Assembly: GCF_023746595.1 (NCBI RefSeq)
Contig: NZ_CP080572.1
Span: forward strand, 558,001-622,000
DNA length: 64,000 nucleotides
Source: Thermococcus argininiproducens
Lineage (GTDB): Archaea; Methanobacteriota_B; Thermococci; Thermococcales; Thermococcaceae
Reading direction: 5' to 3'
Position numbers and translations under genes: made by a program. The notes beneath the pieces are model-generated. The model saw only the letters and a program-made list of their open reading frames with translations. It was not told the DNA's origin and made no database searches. Each line of letters opens with the position of its first letter. Within the stretch, counting starts at the first letter, position 1. Shown one piece after another: positions 14,227 to 23,496 of the stretch.

Positions 14227-14547
14227 ATGTTAGTTCTTCCTGAAGTTGAGAAAGCGCTTGAGAGGTTGAAGCTTAAGCTTCTCATCCAAGAAAAGGCCAA
14301 ATTGACAGATGCTAAAGTGTTTGATTCGGTAATCCTCTTTAAGAACGGCCACTTTTTAATTCTGCTCCTCTTTGAGGAGAAGCCTAAAAAGGAGGTGTTG
14401 TCCAAGGTTGTCGCTAGTTTTCCTAAACCTGAGTGCTGGGTTTTGTGGAGGAAGAGGGACAAAATCTACGTTCAGAAGCTTCAAGAGGATGAGGTGATTT
14501 CTTTGCAAGTCCATGAGCTTGATGCCTTCATAGAGTTAATGCTTTAA
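14227..14547 (+). CDS. Hypothetical protein, divergent from the AbrB gene
   Basis: 106 residues: a helical N-terminus (PEVEKALERLKLKLLIQEKA) followed by alternating strands (FDSVILFKNGHFLILLLFEE, PECWVLWRKRDKIYVQKL) and a C-terminal helix. No catalytic motif or membrane segment is recognised. The ATG is preceded by GTGATGTAA and by a TATA box (CTTTAAATAC, about 14164-14173). Divergence from the AbrB-type regulator suggests shared control, but no toxin fold is identified. Confidence 0.6.
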   Translation: MLVLPEVEKALERLKLKLLIQEKAKLTDAKVFDSVILFKNGHFLILLLFEEKPKKEVLSKVVASFPKPECWVLWRKRDKIYVQKLQEDEVISLQVHELDAFIELML

Positions 14548-15125
14548 TAGTGTGAAGGTGAACCTAGGCCTTGTGAGGGTATATGTGTTGTGTGCACTAT
14601 TCAAAAAATTGTTGGGCAAAAAAATCATGCAACTTGACCCTATATACAAGCACTTTTCTTGGGTTTTTCTTGTACTAACTAACTTTTTCAAATGGCACAA
14701 CCCTCAAACCCAGCAGAAGGCTGCAAATGCCGTGTACAAAAATTCAAGAGCTTGCAAAAGGAGTCAGGCCTATGCAGGCCTTTTTAAGCCCAAATTAAAT
14801 TACGCAGGGTCTTAGATAACGCCGAGGTTTTTGTCACACTGAGAAAAACGGTTAAGGAGGTGTTGATGGGGAGTAATGTAGGTGTAGCGCAGATGTATCA
14901 TAAGATGTATCAAGCATGTCGTGATTATGGAGATGTGGATGCGAGGATTTTAAAGGAGAACAGAAGGTACTGAGATATGCAAACGCTCGCAACATGACGC
15001 AAAGACATTAAGATGGTCAAATGTATTAAAAACGTAAGAGAAACCTTTAAATAGCGCCATACTTACTTTTAGAGTTGAAATGGGCTGTTTAGGGAAAATA
15101 ATATAGATGTATTGGGGTGATGCCT
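14548..15125. other. Mostly degenerate spacer with a small candidate ORF and a promoter
   Basis: An 87-codon open frame at 14552-14815 lacks coding character. At 14866-14973 a 35-codon frame follows a strong AAGGAGGTG. A TATA box (CTTTAAATAG, about 15044-15053) serves the gene at 15126. The GC-poor, frame-rich texture suggests decayed element DNA. Confidence 0.4.
14866..14973 (+). CDS. Possible small protein (35 aa) with good ribosome binding site
   Basis: ATG 14866 follows AAGGAGGTGTTG. The product MGSNVGVAQMYHKMYQACRD continues to a TGA at 14971. The same frame is open upstream for about 28 codons of coding-like sequence (LDNAEVFVTLRKTVKEVL), so this may instead be the 3' end of a decayed longer gene. 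No family is recognised. Confidence 0.3.
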   Translation: MGSNVGVAQMYHKMYQACRDYGDVDARILKENRRY

Positions 15126-15590
15126 ATGAGAGTACACAAGGAGAAATATAAGAAAGCAGTGAAGATGTTAGAGGAGGGCAAGTCATACAGGGAAATATCA
15201 AAAGAACTGGGACTGTCATTTTCGCAAATAAGAGATATAAGTAGGAATATGGGCATTTACGTGGATTTAGAAGAGAGGAAAAGAGAATTGAGGAGGCTGA
15301 AGAGAGAAATCAAAAAGTTAGAGAGGTACAAGGCCCAACTGGAAAAGGAAATAGAGAAAAAAAGGAGTATTATCGAAGGGTTGGAAGAGGCCGTTGAGGA
15401 GTTAAACTCAATCGACAAGCTCGTGGAGGATATTCTTCATAAGTTTTACATGGGAGGACGCCTTTACATTCCTAAGGAGTTTAGGGATTTGGAGGAAAAG
15501 ATGAAGAAGTTTCACGGGTCTGTTGTAAGGTTAAATGCTTCAGTTTATGTTGAAAAAGCCATTAAAGTGCTGGAAAAGGTTAGCCACTAG
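15126..15590 (+). CDS. HTH plus coiled-coil DNA-binding protein
   Basis: 154 residues from ATG 15126, chosen over GTG 15117 and ATG 15120 because GGGGTGAT lies 5 bases before it. Residues about 8-45 (KAVKMLEEGKSYREISKELG, SFSQIRDISRNMGI) form a resolvase-like HTH. Residues about 50-110 (ERKRELRRLKREIKKLERYK and onward) are a long coiled coil, and the C-terminal 40 residues contain GGRLYIPKEFRDLEEKMKK. Similar HTH-coiled-coil proteins occur on archaeal plasmids and integrated elements; that link is inference. It is monocistronic with a TATA box about 75 bases upstream. Confidence 0.65.
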   Translation: MRVHKEKYKKAVKMLEEGKSYREISKELGLSFSQIRDISRNMGIYVDLEERKRELRRLKREIKKLERYKAQLEKEIEKKRSIIEGLEEAVEELNSIDKLVEDILHKFYMGGRLYIPKEFRDLEEKMKKFHGSVVRLNASVYVEKAIKVLEKVSH

Positions 15591-15728
15591 AAAACACAAG
15601 AAGAAACCTTATAAAAAACAGTTAGGGATGTAAATGAACGCTTTAAATTGAATTACTGGAGAGACACGGTAGAGTGCTTTATTCTTAGAACTTGAAAGAA
15701 CTTATTAATTAGAATATTTTTTGGGTTT

Positions 15729-15925
15729 TTGACCAGGGTGACAATTGCGAGGTATTTTTCAACTTCCAAGTATGGAGTGTTTAATTTAGCATTGACATCT
15801 TAAGTATTGCCATCATTATAGCTACTCTCGGCTTTTAAAACGCACTGCAGAGGGAGTTTGTGTTTTACAGGGAGAAGATTCCTTGTAAGTTAGGGATTTG
15901 ATTTCACGGCGTTGATTATAGGGTA
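15729..15925 (+). pseudogene. Decayed N-terminal fragment of a Wzx-type flippase
   Basis: Plus-strand frames joined across indels read LTRVTIARYFSTSKYGVFNL, then ILSIAIIIATLGF, a stop, and NALQREFVFYREKIPCKL. This is the start of an oligosaccharide flippase (first transmembrane helix, GVFNLALT loop, second helix, then the Q-N-A-L-R-E motif). A frameshift near 15790 and an in-frame TAA replacing the expected Gln show decay. It lies directly before the intact flippase at 16193, so a paralogue or the predecessor of the glycan locus was lost here. Confidence 0.5.
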
Positions 15926-16192
15926 AAACGTCTAAAAATATCCCAAGTTCTTCATCCTATCTCTCCTGAGGAGCGTTTTGTAATCTTCTATCATGAGCTA
16001 TTTCAACGGGTATTAGTCTAGGATGTTTGAGGTCTTTCTTGATCTTGGGGGGTAAAGTGGGTATCTGGGTATAAGGATGTAATAAGATCTGCGAAGATTA
16101 TCCCAGAACTGCTTTTATTATGGTATGTGTGTAAAATGTTAAATCATGGTAACATTTTTAATTTTTAATTATCCGTATATTTGGGGGAGTAA

Positions 16193-17416
16193 ATGAGTTT
16201 AAAGAAGAGGCTCATGGTCAATGCAAGCTGGCTTTTAGCAGGTCAAACCCTACATAAAATGATCTCGTATCTGATAATCCTTCTAATCAGTAGGACACTA
16301 GGGGACGTGGGTCTCGGCCAGTACTCCTTTGTTATCTCCTTTACTGGGTTTGTATCCTATCTCTCGGATTTTGGTATTAATTATTATATAATGCGTGAAC
16401 TGGCGAGGGACAAAAGCAAGAAGAGCCTCGTGTCCTATGCACTGGGCTTTAAGTTGGTTCTAGCGGTTCTTGACTGGTTCCTGATAGTCTTTCTTGCTTT
16501 TAATCTAAATAAAGATCCTGTAGTTAAGACCTCGATAATCCTGTACGGTTTGGGTGCGGTTCTGAACACCATAGGCCTGCTATTTACAAGTGCAATATTT
16601 GCCCACGAAGTTACCAAATATGAGACTTACTCTCTGGTCACAGAGAGGACAATGACGTTTCTCCTTGGCGGGGCAGTTCTTTTGATTACAAAGAGCCTCT
16701 TTGCTTTCTTTGTTGTTCTTACAGTGGATCTATTTTTGTTGAACTTTCTTAGGATATACTTTGGCTCCAGATACGTGTCGCCTAAGCCCCAGTTTGATCT
16801 TGGGAAGTGGAGAGAAATACTGAGCAAGTCACATGTTTTCTGGTTTATTTACCTATTTTCATTCATTTATTTCAACACGGATATTATAATGCTTGGTCTT
16901 ATGAAGCCCGATGAAGTCGTTGGATGGTATAAAGCGGGATATTTCTTTATTCAGGCAGCGATGTTGGTTCCATGGGTTGTTGTTAATACAACAATGCCGT
17001 CAATATCAAGACTCTGGGTGGAGGATAAAAGTACCTTGAGAGTATTATTTAAGAGGGCATTCCAACTGTTGCTTGCAGTAGGGGTTGCGGGTGCTCTTGG
17101 GATTTATGTGAGTGCACCATTTTTGATTAGGGTATTCTTTGGTAAGGATTTCTATAACTCAATCGCCGTTTTAAGGATACTGGCGTGGGTTGTCCCTGCT
17201 ATGTTTCTAAACTCACTATACGGATCCCTGCTGAACGGTATTGGGAAGGAGAAAACTTACACCAAGATTATCGGGGGCACTGCGCTGCTCAACGTAGTTT
17301 TGAACTACCTTCTGATAGGGTGGATGTCGTATACTGGGGCGGCCCTTGCTACGGTAGTAACTAATTGGACAGCAATGGTTATACTATCAATAGATGCCGT
17401 AAAGAGTATATGTTAA
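16193..17416 (+). CDS. Wzx-type oligosaccharide flippase, MATE/MVF-like
   Basis: 407 residues with about 11-12 hydrophobic segments. The N-terminus KKRLMVNASWLLAGQTLHKM and SRTLGDVGLGQYSFVISFTG match Wzx/RfbX flippases, which move lipid-linked oligosaccharides across the membrane for export. The length fits the family (400-480). GGGGGAG precedes ATG 16193. It is convergent with the minus-strand glycan operon at 17413-28.7 kb (4-base overlap of the two 3' ends), so it has its own promoter but presumably serves the same pathway. Confidence 0.85.
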   Translation: MSLKKRLMVNASWLLAGQTLHKMISYLIILLISRTLGDVGLGQYSFVISFTGFVSYLSDFGINYYIMRELARDKSKKSLVSYALGFKLVLAVLDWFLIVFLAFNLNKDPVVKTSIILYGLGAVLNTIGLLFTSAIFAHEVTKYETYSLVTERTMTFLLGGAVLLITKSLFAFFVVLTVDLFLLNFLRIYFGSRYVSPKPQFDLGKWREILSKSHVFWFIYLFSFIYFNTDIIMLGLMKPDEVVGWYKAGYFFIQAAMLVPWVVVNTTMPSISRLWVEDKSTLRVLFKRAFQLLLAVGVAGALGIYVSAPFLIRVFFGKDFYNSIAVLRILAWVVPAMFLNSLYGSLLNGIGKEKTYTKIIGGTALLNVVLNYLLIGWMSYTGAALATVVTNWTAMVILSIDAVKSIC

Positions 17417-19032
17417 GACGGTATCTCTAAAAAAACACAGATCGAACCGTCTTGGTACACCCTATTCAGGTTACTATTTGCACTTATTACTTCTAATTCG
17501 GGTTTTAATAAATAACGTCCGCCATATGAATGTATTGGCAATCCTCGTGTCATAGTCTTGCAATCGATTATTAAGTTTGTTTTTAGTTTTCCATTTATGA
17601 CTAGTTCATAGTTCTTTGGGGTGAATCTTCGTAATTCCAGTGGAAGTATCTTATATTCCCCTTCCCATTGGAGATATTTCCCAAATAGGTTAAAGTCTGT
17701 GTAAAATTGAGTGTTTGGAGGGACATAATTAAGGATCCACTCGTAGCTGGGATTGATGTCATTGAATCTGGTTAATGAGAGGGCCCCTAATTCATATGAC
17801 TCATGGGCGGTGACTATTAGCAATGTAGATAATGTTATAAGGATGAAAAGAGCACTTACTATGGCTTGTTTTTGCTTTTTTGGTATTGTACATGATGATA
17901 CCAATGAAATTGATACTAATGGGAACACTAGTGGAACATACCAAAGTCCGAGTGCAGTTAGCGAATATGCAGAGGAAAATATTGCTTGTGCAATAATTGC
18001 ACCTCCAACCATGGAAATATGGAAAGCACTTTTAGAATCTAGTCTTTGTGTATGTATGTGTTTTATTGCAAACATTATACTAATAATAATTAGGATAACG
18101 TTTATTACATGCAAAAGCATGTGAGAATAAAAATATATCTTTCCTAAAGTTGTAGAGGTGTATGAAAATATTACTGGACTAGGAGTTTTTCCATTGATTC
18201 TCGAGAGGTACAGATTACTTAGGTATTCTGCAGAAAATCTGTTAATAAACTCTGTTAGATAATTTGAAGTACTGAATATCTTTGAAAACGTTAAAGTCAA
18301 TACTATAGATACTAGAAGGAGATTTCTTGTTTTAATTACAATTGGGGGCGTATTGTGTATAGGATATAAAAGAAGCGTAACAATAAATGTCCCTATTATT
18401 AAAAAAAGTACTATCATTGTCATCGAATGCCACCATAACGGGAACGACAATAACAGAAGGATTAATAAAGTTAAAATTTTGGAAGGAGACCTATCATCAA
18501 GGATATACTTGTGAACAAGTAGAAGGAATATGAAAAATAGTATATAAGTATATGCTGCCATATACGCAGCTTTGAACGCTTTGTGATTCATCAAATATGT
18601 TATGAAATAGATATAAAGTAGAGTATATAGTATTGGCTCATTTTTCATTATGAAGTTTTTTATTGTAACAAGTAAAACTAGAGGTAATAGAAATGATCCT
18701 AGTGGAATTAATATTGTTTCTCTAATGCTGAGTCCCGATATAGTAGACAAAATAGAGATCATAGTCGCTAATGCTGGAAAATAGTATATAAGATCCCCAA
18801 CACTCGCAATACTCCTAGGCAAGTTACTTACAGATGGTTTTTCCATAAAAAGAGACGAAAGTGAAAGGTACTCTTTTGGAAAGTAATCCTTTTCATAAAA
18901 TTCAACAGCAGCTGCAAATGAATTTGGATATCTCTGGAAGTGAGTTTGATTTTGATAGTGATACAAAACTGCATAATCTATTGCTATTAGGTAAAAAAGG
19001 AAGGATATTATTATAATTCTTCGTTTATGCAT
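17413..19032 (-). CDS. Polytopic membrane protein of the glycan locus (possible Wzy-like or GT-C protein)
   Basis: 539 residues with about 12 hydrophobic segments and a soluble C-terminal part of about 110 residues (SYEWILNYVPPNTQFYTDFN region). Early loop residues FAAAVEFYEKDYFPKEYLS precede SVGDLIYYFPALATMI. The topology suits a polysaccharide polymerase, ligase or membrane glycosyltransferase, but no diagnostic motif is seen. The start overlaps the end of the upstream glycosyltransferase gene by 22 bases, so it is the last gene of the glycan operon. GC is lower than in the nucleotide-sugar genes upstream, suggesting a variable, laterally exchanged end of the locus. Confidence 0.65.
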   Translation of the reverse strand: MHKRRIIIISFLFYLIAIDYAVLYHYQNQTHFQRYPNSFAAAVEFYEKDYFPKEYLSLSSLFMEKPSVSNLPRSIASVGDLIYYFPALATMISILSTISGLSIRETILIPLGSFLLPLVLLVTIKNFIMKNEPILYTLLYIYFITYLMNHKAFKAAYMAAYTYILFFIFLLLVHKYILDDRSPSKILTLLILLLLSFPLWWHSMTMIVLFLIIGTFIVTLLLYPIHNTPPIVIKTRNLLLVSIVLTLTFSKIFSTSNYLTEFINRFSAEYLSNLYLSRINGKTPSPVIFSYTSTTLGKIYFYSHMLLHVINVILIIISIMFAIKHIHTQRLDSKSAFHISMVGGAIIAQAIFSSAYSLTALGLWYVPLVFPLVSISLVSSCTIPKKQKQAIVSALFILITLSTLLIVTAHESYELGALSLTRFNDINPSYEWILNYVPPNTQFYTDFNLFGKYLQWEGEYKILPLELRRFTPKNYELVINGKLKTNLIIDCKTMTRGLPIHSYGGRYLLKPELEVISANSNLNRVYQDGSICVFLEIPS

Positions 19033-20105
19033 TCGAGGTACACCTCACTAGTTTTTTTTGCAATGTTTTCCCATGTGAAGTTCTCCACGTAATTTCTTAT
19101 CTTCTCTCTGTTCCACTCCTTGTTAAGGGCGATTAAAATTTTTTCGGCCAAGCACTTGGGATCTCTTGATGGGCAGAGTAGACCGTAGTCTTCTGAGGTT
19201 ATTATCTCTTCACTACCACCATTTACAGTAGCCACTACAGGAGTACTAACAGCTAAAGCTTCAAGGACTACTACTCCAAAACTCTCAGTTAAACTCGACA
19301 ATACAAATAGATTAGCGGCATTTAGCCACAAGACTAGTTCTTCATCAGGAACAAAGCCAAGAAGCTTAACATGATTCTGAAGCTGATAATCATTTATCCG
19401 CTTTTGGAGTTCAGATTTGAGTGGACCTTCTCCAATTATAAAGCATTTAATATCCTCTTGTTTGTATGAGTTAACCAATATGTTCATAGCGTCAATTAAA
19501 TACTTTTGACCCTTCTTTTCCAAAAGCAGGGCTACATTAACTATAACTTTGTCATTATGATTTAGCCCGAGCTTTTTACGCGCATTGTCTTTTGGTATCT
19601 CATATATCCTTCTGGGGTTATATCCGTTGGGGATTACGACGATTCTTTTTTTGAATTCTTTAGCAATGTCTAGAATAGCCTTTTTTTGTTTTGATGAAAC
19701 CACAATAAATCTATTAGAATTCTTAATCACAAAGCGTAGAAGCGAGCCATACCTTTTAACGAAAGAGGGAGTGTTCGAGTAGTGAAATGTTACTACTAAC
19801 TTGAAACCTAATACTCTCTTGAGTGAAGCAGCTATCAAGGCAGGTAAAAATCCTCCTATGGGACCAGATGACTGTATATGAACAATATCAAAATTCTTAG
19901 AATCTTTTATCAACTTGATTGCAACACCAAGAGTCTTCTTATGGAATTTAACTAGGTAAGATATGATCTTAGGACTTCCTCGCTTGGCGTTCCAGCTGTA
20001 CACTTCCACACTAATCCCAACTTTATCGAGGGCATTCGTGAGTTCTCTAGTATGAGTTGCAACGCCTCCTGCCTTATCTAATGGTCCCATCATGAGAACT
20101 TTCAT
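19011..20105 (-). CDS. Glycosyltransferase family 4 protein (GT-B fold)
   Basis: 364 residues from ATG 20105, which overlaps the upstream stop (ATGA); the longer in-frame start at 20177 is rejected. N-terminal MGPLDKAGGVATHTRELTNA is the GT4 acceptor-domain loop. VVIPNGYNP, IGEGPLKSELQ and VLSSLTESFGVVVLEALA (the E-x7-E motif) define the donor-binding domain. Known: retaining transferases using UDP- or GDP-sugars. Inferred: it adds one sugar of the surface glycan. It is soluble or peripheral at the cytoplasmic membrane. Confidence 0.85.
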   Translation of the reverse strand: MKVLMMGPLDKAGGVATHTRELTNALDKVGISVEVYSWNAKRGSPKIISYLVKFHKKTLGVAIKLIKDSKNFDIVHIQSSGPIGGFLPALIAASLKRVLGFKLVVTFHYSNTPSFVKRYGSLLRFVIKNSNRFIVVSSKQKKAILDIAKEFKKRIVVIPNGYNPRRIYEIPKDNARKKLGLNHNDKVIVNVALLLEKKGQKYLIDAMNILVNSYKQEDIKCFIIGEGPLKSELQKRINDYQLQNHVKLLGFVPDEELVLWLNAANLFVLSSLTESFGVVVLEALAVSTPVVATVNGGSEEIITSEDYGLLCPSRDPKCLAEKILIALNKEWNREKIRNYVENFTWENIAKKTSEVYLECINEEL

Positions 20106-21307
20106 TGAAATCCCCTCTTCTGAGATGTTATAGTTATATAAGTTGAGAGAGCCAACATCATCCATGCCTGTGACCATCTCATGTAGGGTATTTTATATGT
20201 TATTGGGCCTAATTTTCTAAAGTAAAAATAACCTGAGATGTCTTGCATGTTGGCAATAGTCCAGTGAGCTATTTTTTCAGCGAATTCCAGATAGGAGTTA
20301 TCATCTAAAAACTTTCCAAGTTTTGTGAATGTTATTATACCCTGTGCCTGGTTGTGGATGTCCACAGGATATCTACTTGGGTATCTATAGTATGCCACAC
20401 CGTCTTTGGTGAACATCTTTCGGTAAAATGCTACTCCTCGGAGTATAGAATCAGCTATTAGGGATTTTAGTTCTAGGCTTCTGACTAGTTTGTATCCTGA
20501 TATTAGCCCGTCTATCATATATCCTTGGTGAAAGTCCAACTGGTGACGGATTTTTCCAGTAGCTAGGGATATTGAGTATACCCAGCTTCCCTGAGGATGC
20601 TGCAATTTAATTAGTGTTGATACTGTTCTCTCTATGACCTTTTCGTTTTCAAATTGACAGTTTGTAATCTGAGATGCATAGTATATGGCTTCTAACGCTT
20701 CCGCAGATGCGTTGGGAACTATCTTCCCCGAGGAACGAGGTGTGTAAAGAAAATATGTATATTGTTCCTTCTCTTCCACAAGACTCTCTAAAAATTTGCA
20801 GGAACTTTGAACTATCTCTTTAATTTTTGACATGGGGTTTATTCTATAATACATGACTAACCCTTTTATTGCGTTAACAGTCCCGATTATGTCTGGAATA
20901 CTTGGAGATAACTCGCTTCCGATAGTCACGTATGGGTAGTAATGGGAAGCCCAACAATGATACCCATATTTGTTAAATAAGGAATTTTCTAACAATAGCT
21001 TAAAGAGATTATGTGCCGTATCTCTATATTCTTTACTCCTTGTGGTTAAGTATAACAATGAATACGCTTGAAGAAGTAGTGCTATGCCTTTAGTATCAAT
21101 ACCCTTTTTGATGTTTAATAGTGGTCTCAGATTAATGGGAGAATGCTTATGTAGTTGAATCAGGGCTATATGAAGATATGGATATAGGGGTCTTAATGAT
21201 GATATTTTTGGATTGTTTATACCATCATATGGATCCCAGCTCTCAAGCCCGTTTTGCTTTATCCATAGGTGCAATTTTTTTAAGGAGTGTAATATTAAGT
21301 GATCCAT
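20102..21307 (-). CDS. Alpha/alpha-barrel protein of the glycan locus
   Basis: 401 residues, mostly helical, without a signal peptide. ESWDPYDGINNP near residue 20, YGYHCWASHY near 115, SAEALEAIYY near 200, HPQGSWVYS near 240, HQGYMIDGLISG near 265 and YMRWSQAWMMLALS at the C-terminus are spaced like helix pairs of an (alpha/alpha)6 toroid, as in sugar epimerases, polysaccharide lyases and GH88/105-like enzymes. Catalytic identity is unknown; a sugar-modifying or epimerising role is inferred from the operon. Its stop overlaps the GT4 start, and it begins only 6 bases after the stop of wecB. Confidence 0.6.
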   Translation of the reverse strand: MDHLILHSLKKLHLWIKQNGLESWDPYDGINNPKISSLRPLYPYLHIALIQLHKHSPINLRPLLNIKKGIDTKGIALLLQAYSLLYLTTRSKEYRDTAHNLFKLLLENSLFNKYGYHCWASHYYPYVTIGSELSPSIPDIIGTVNAIKGLVMYYRINPMSKIKEIVQSSCKFLESLVEEKEQYTYFLYTPRSSGKIVPNASAEALEAIYYASQITNCQFENEKVIERTVSTLIKLQHPQGSWVYSISLATGKIRHQLDFHQGYMIDGLISGYKLVRSLELKSLIADSILRGVAFYRKMFTKDGVAYYRYPSRYPVDIHNQAQGIITFTKLGKFLDDNSYLEFAEKIAHWTIANMQDISGYFYFRKLGPITYKIPYMRWSQAWMMLALSTYITITSQKRGFQ

Positions 21308-21313
21308 TAAACT

Positions 21314-22393
21314 TCACCTGTCAAGTTGCTCTGAGAGTATTCTGGCAATTTTCATGCTGGCCTTTCCGTCTCCAAATTTGTAACTATACGTTTCCCCACT
21401 TGGTTCAAATTCTTTTATTGCTCTTCGTATCTCGCTTTTGTTGGCCCCCACTAAAATGTTCCATCCATCCTCTACGGTCTCAACCCATTCAGTTCTCTCT
21501 CTCAACGTGATGCATGGTACTTTGAGGAAGTAAGCCTCTTTTTGAACACCACCAGAGTCCGTCAGGATTTTTCTGGCGTTTTCTTCTATGACGAGCATAT
21601 CTAAGTAACCAACTGGAGGGATTAGAAGGATATTTGTGGCTTTTTCAATTTTTTCCATCAGCCCGTAAGTTTTCAGGTACTTCCGAGTCCGTGGATGGGC
21701 TGGGAAAACTATTAATTCGTTGCTCTCAATAAACGCGTCAATGATACTCTCTAGGTTCTTCTGATTGTCGGTGTTCTCTGCCCTGTGAACTGTAGCTAGC
21801 ATGTATTCCTTGGATCTTAGCCCCAATTCATCGAGAATTCTCGATTTTTCCCTTGCGATTTTTATGTTGTAGAGCAGAGCATCATACATTACGTCTCCAG
21901 TTAGATAAACTCCGTCTTTAATTCCCTCCTTGTGAAGGTTCTTTACGGCGGTTTCCGTTGGGGCAAATAGGTAATCACTAATGTGATCAGTCAAAACTCT
22001 ATTGATCTCCTCGGGCATCCTTTTATCAAAGCTTCTTAAGCCAGCTTCAACATGGGCAATTCTAATGTGGAGCTTCACAGAGGCCAAGGCACCTGCGAGA
22101 GTCGAGTTTGTGTCCCCATAAACTAACACTAGGTCTGGTCTCTCTTTAATTAGAACTTCTTCGATTCCCTGTAGCATCCCCCCTGTTTGGTAGCCATGGC
22201 TTCCAGAGCCGACGCCAAGATAATAGTCTGGCTCTGGAATGTTCAGCTGTTCAAAGAAGATTTTGTTCATCTCATAATCATAATGCTGGCCAGTATGAAT
22301 CACAATCTCGTCAAAGTGTTTCCTTAACTCTCTCGAAACCGGTGCCATTTTGATGAACTGCGGACGAGCACCAACGATTGTGGCCACTTTCAT
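21314..22393 (-). CDS. wecB: Non-hydrolysing UDP-N-acetylglucosamine 2-epimerase family, WecB/WbpI-like
   Basis: 359 residues. VATIVGARPQFIKMAPV is the N-terminal nucleotide loop; VYGDTNSTLAGALAS, HVEAGLRSFD (with the conserved Glu), PEEINRVLTDH, and TDSGGVQKEA define the two-Rossmann epimerase. GSGSHGYQTGGML resembles WbpI, which epimerises UDP-2,3-diacetamido-2,3-dideoxy-glucuronate to the manno form, more than plain WecB; this subtype call is inference supported by the neighbouring wbpB/E/D-like genes. ATG 22393 is chosen because AGGTGAT lies 4 bases upstream; a GTG at 22402 overlaps the upstream stop. Confidence 0.85.
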   Translation of the reverse strand: MKVATIVGARPQFIKMAPVSRELRKHFDEIVIHTGQHYDYEMNKIFFEQLNIPEPDYYLGVGSGSHGYQTGGMLQGIEEVLIKERPDLVLVYGDTNSTLAGALASVKLHIRIAHVEAGLRSFDKRMPEEINRVLTDHISDYLFAPTETAVKNLHKEGIKDGVYLTGDVMYDALLYNIKIAREKSRILDELGLRSKEYMLATVHRAENTDNQKNLESIIDAFIESNELIVFPAHPRTRKYLKTYGLMEKIEKATNILLIPPVGYLDMLVIEENARKILTDSGGVQKEAYFLKVPCITLRERTEWVETVEDGWNILVGANKSEIRRAIKEFEPSGETYSYKFGDGKASMKIARILSEQLDR

Positions 22394-22398
22394 ATATA

Positions 22399-23496
22399 TC
22401 ACCTAAAGCGGTATTGTATCTCGGGGTTTTCTTTGAATTCTTTGAGGCTATCTGGATAATTCTCTACGAACCAGACCATAAACGAGGTTAAATCAATCTT
22501 ATCATTTAGTAACTTCTTCCTCTTCTTTTCCCAGATTTTTTTGAGATTTGGTTGTCCGATTAGCTCCAGAGCCTTTTTGATAACTTTTTCAGGCTCACGG
22601 ATGTTGTAGATAAGCCCATATTCCCTTTCAAGCTCTATGAAGTTTCCCATGTCTCTGGATCCAACAAATGAGTTGCTTCTTATTGCTGGTGTCCCGAGTA
22701 CCCCTGCTTCGGTAGTCATAGTCTGAGAGTCGCAGACTAAGAGGCTTGCATAATACAGAAAGTGATGTATGTGCTGAGGGGGTATCGGGAGCCGGTATTT
22801 TTCTAGCTCCTTGGGTAAAGGTAACTCTGATGAAACAAACACCGTGGCGTATTGGCTTAGTTCTTTAACGAGTTTGAGTTTCTGTTCCAGCGAAAATCCC
22901 CCTTCACTGATATCATGATAAGCCTTCCAAGCAACAAAACGAATTAATACGAACTCCTCACCCCTGGAAATCCCAGCGTTAGATAGAATCTTAAAATCTG
23001 GCTTAAAATGGTTTGGATGCAGGTATGCTAACTCTTTGTAGCTGGAAACTCTTACCTCTTTGGCCCCATAGGAGTGTCTAATCGACTCGGGAACTATCAC
23101 AGTGTTTACAAAGGGTGTTGTTATCCAATCTGCGATTGGGAACTTAATCGCCTCGGGTTCAGAGTCGTTAAAGATTATTGAGGATTTTCTTAAGAGAAAC
23201 GCTGAATGTGCTATCGTAGGATTTAACAATCCCATCAGATATGTAGGATCAAATTCTCTCGCTATTTTGTAGACTTTGATATCTCTTAGAATCCATTCCT
23301 TGAAAACTTCAATTTGGCCTTTGCTGGGATTTCCAACTGGGACAAAAGGGATGTTGTACGCCTGAAGTAGGGATATTGTTACATCCTTATTCCTTGCAGT
23401 CACGAGGAATTCGACATCTTTCTTGGAGAGTATTTTAATGAAATTTCTGTAGAGGTGAACATGTGCAGGATGCCCAACGTCAATGAATATTTTCAT
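22399..23496 (-). CDS. DUF354 family glycosyltransferase-like protein
   Basis: 365 residues from ATG 23496. MKIFIDVGHPAHVHLYRNF is the signature start of DUF354 proteins, which adopt a GT-B-like fold. FNDSEPEAIKFPI in the middle and VCDSQTMTTEAGVLGTPAI near residue 280 form the presumed sugar-nucleotide site. Known: these are found in archaeal glycan clusters, with no settled reaction. The first 17 bases overlap the 3' end of the GT2 gene. A longer start at 23547 would overlap more and lacks a better ribosome site. It probably transfers or processes a sugar of the repeat unit. Confidence 0.75.
   Translation of the reverse strand: MKIFIDVGHPAHVHLYRNFIKILSKKDVEFLVTARNKDVTISLLQAYNIPFVPVGNPSKGQIEVFKEWILRDIKVYKIAREFDPTYLMGLLNPTIAHSAFLLRKSSIIFNDSEPEAIKFPIADWITTPFVNTVIVPESIRHSYGAKEVRVSSYKELAYLHPNHFKPDFKILSNAGISRGEEFVLIRFVAWKAYHDISEGGFSLEQKLKLVKELSQYATVFVSSELPLPKELEKYRLPIPPQHIHHFLYYASLLVCDSQTMTTEAGVLGTPAIRSNSFVGSRDMGNFIELEREYGLIYNIREPEKVIKKALELIGQPNLKKIWEKKRKKLLNDKIDLTSFMVWFVENYPDSLKEFKENPEIQYRFR

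Noticed and set aside
14552-14815. 87-codon plus-strand open frame
   Set aside because: No ribosome site of note, no family wording, and amino acid composition typical of random AT-rich DNA.
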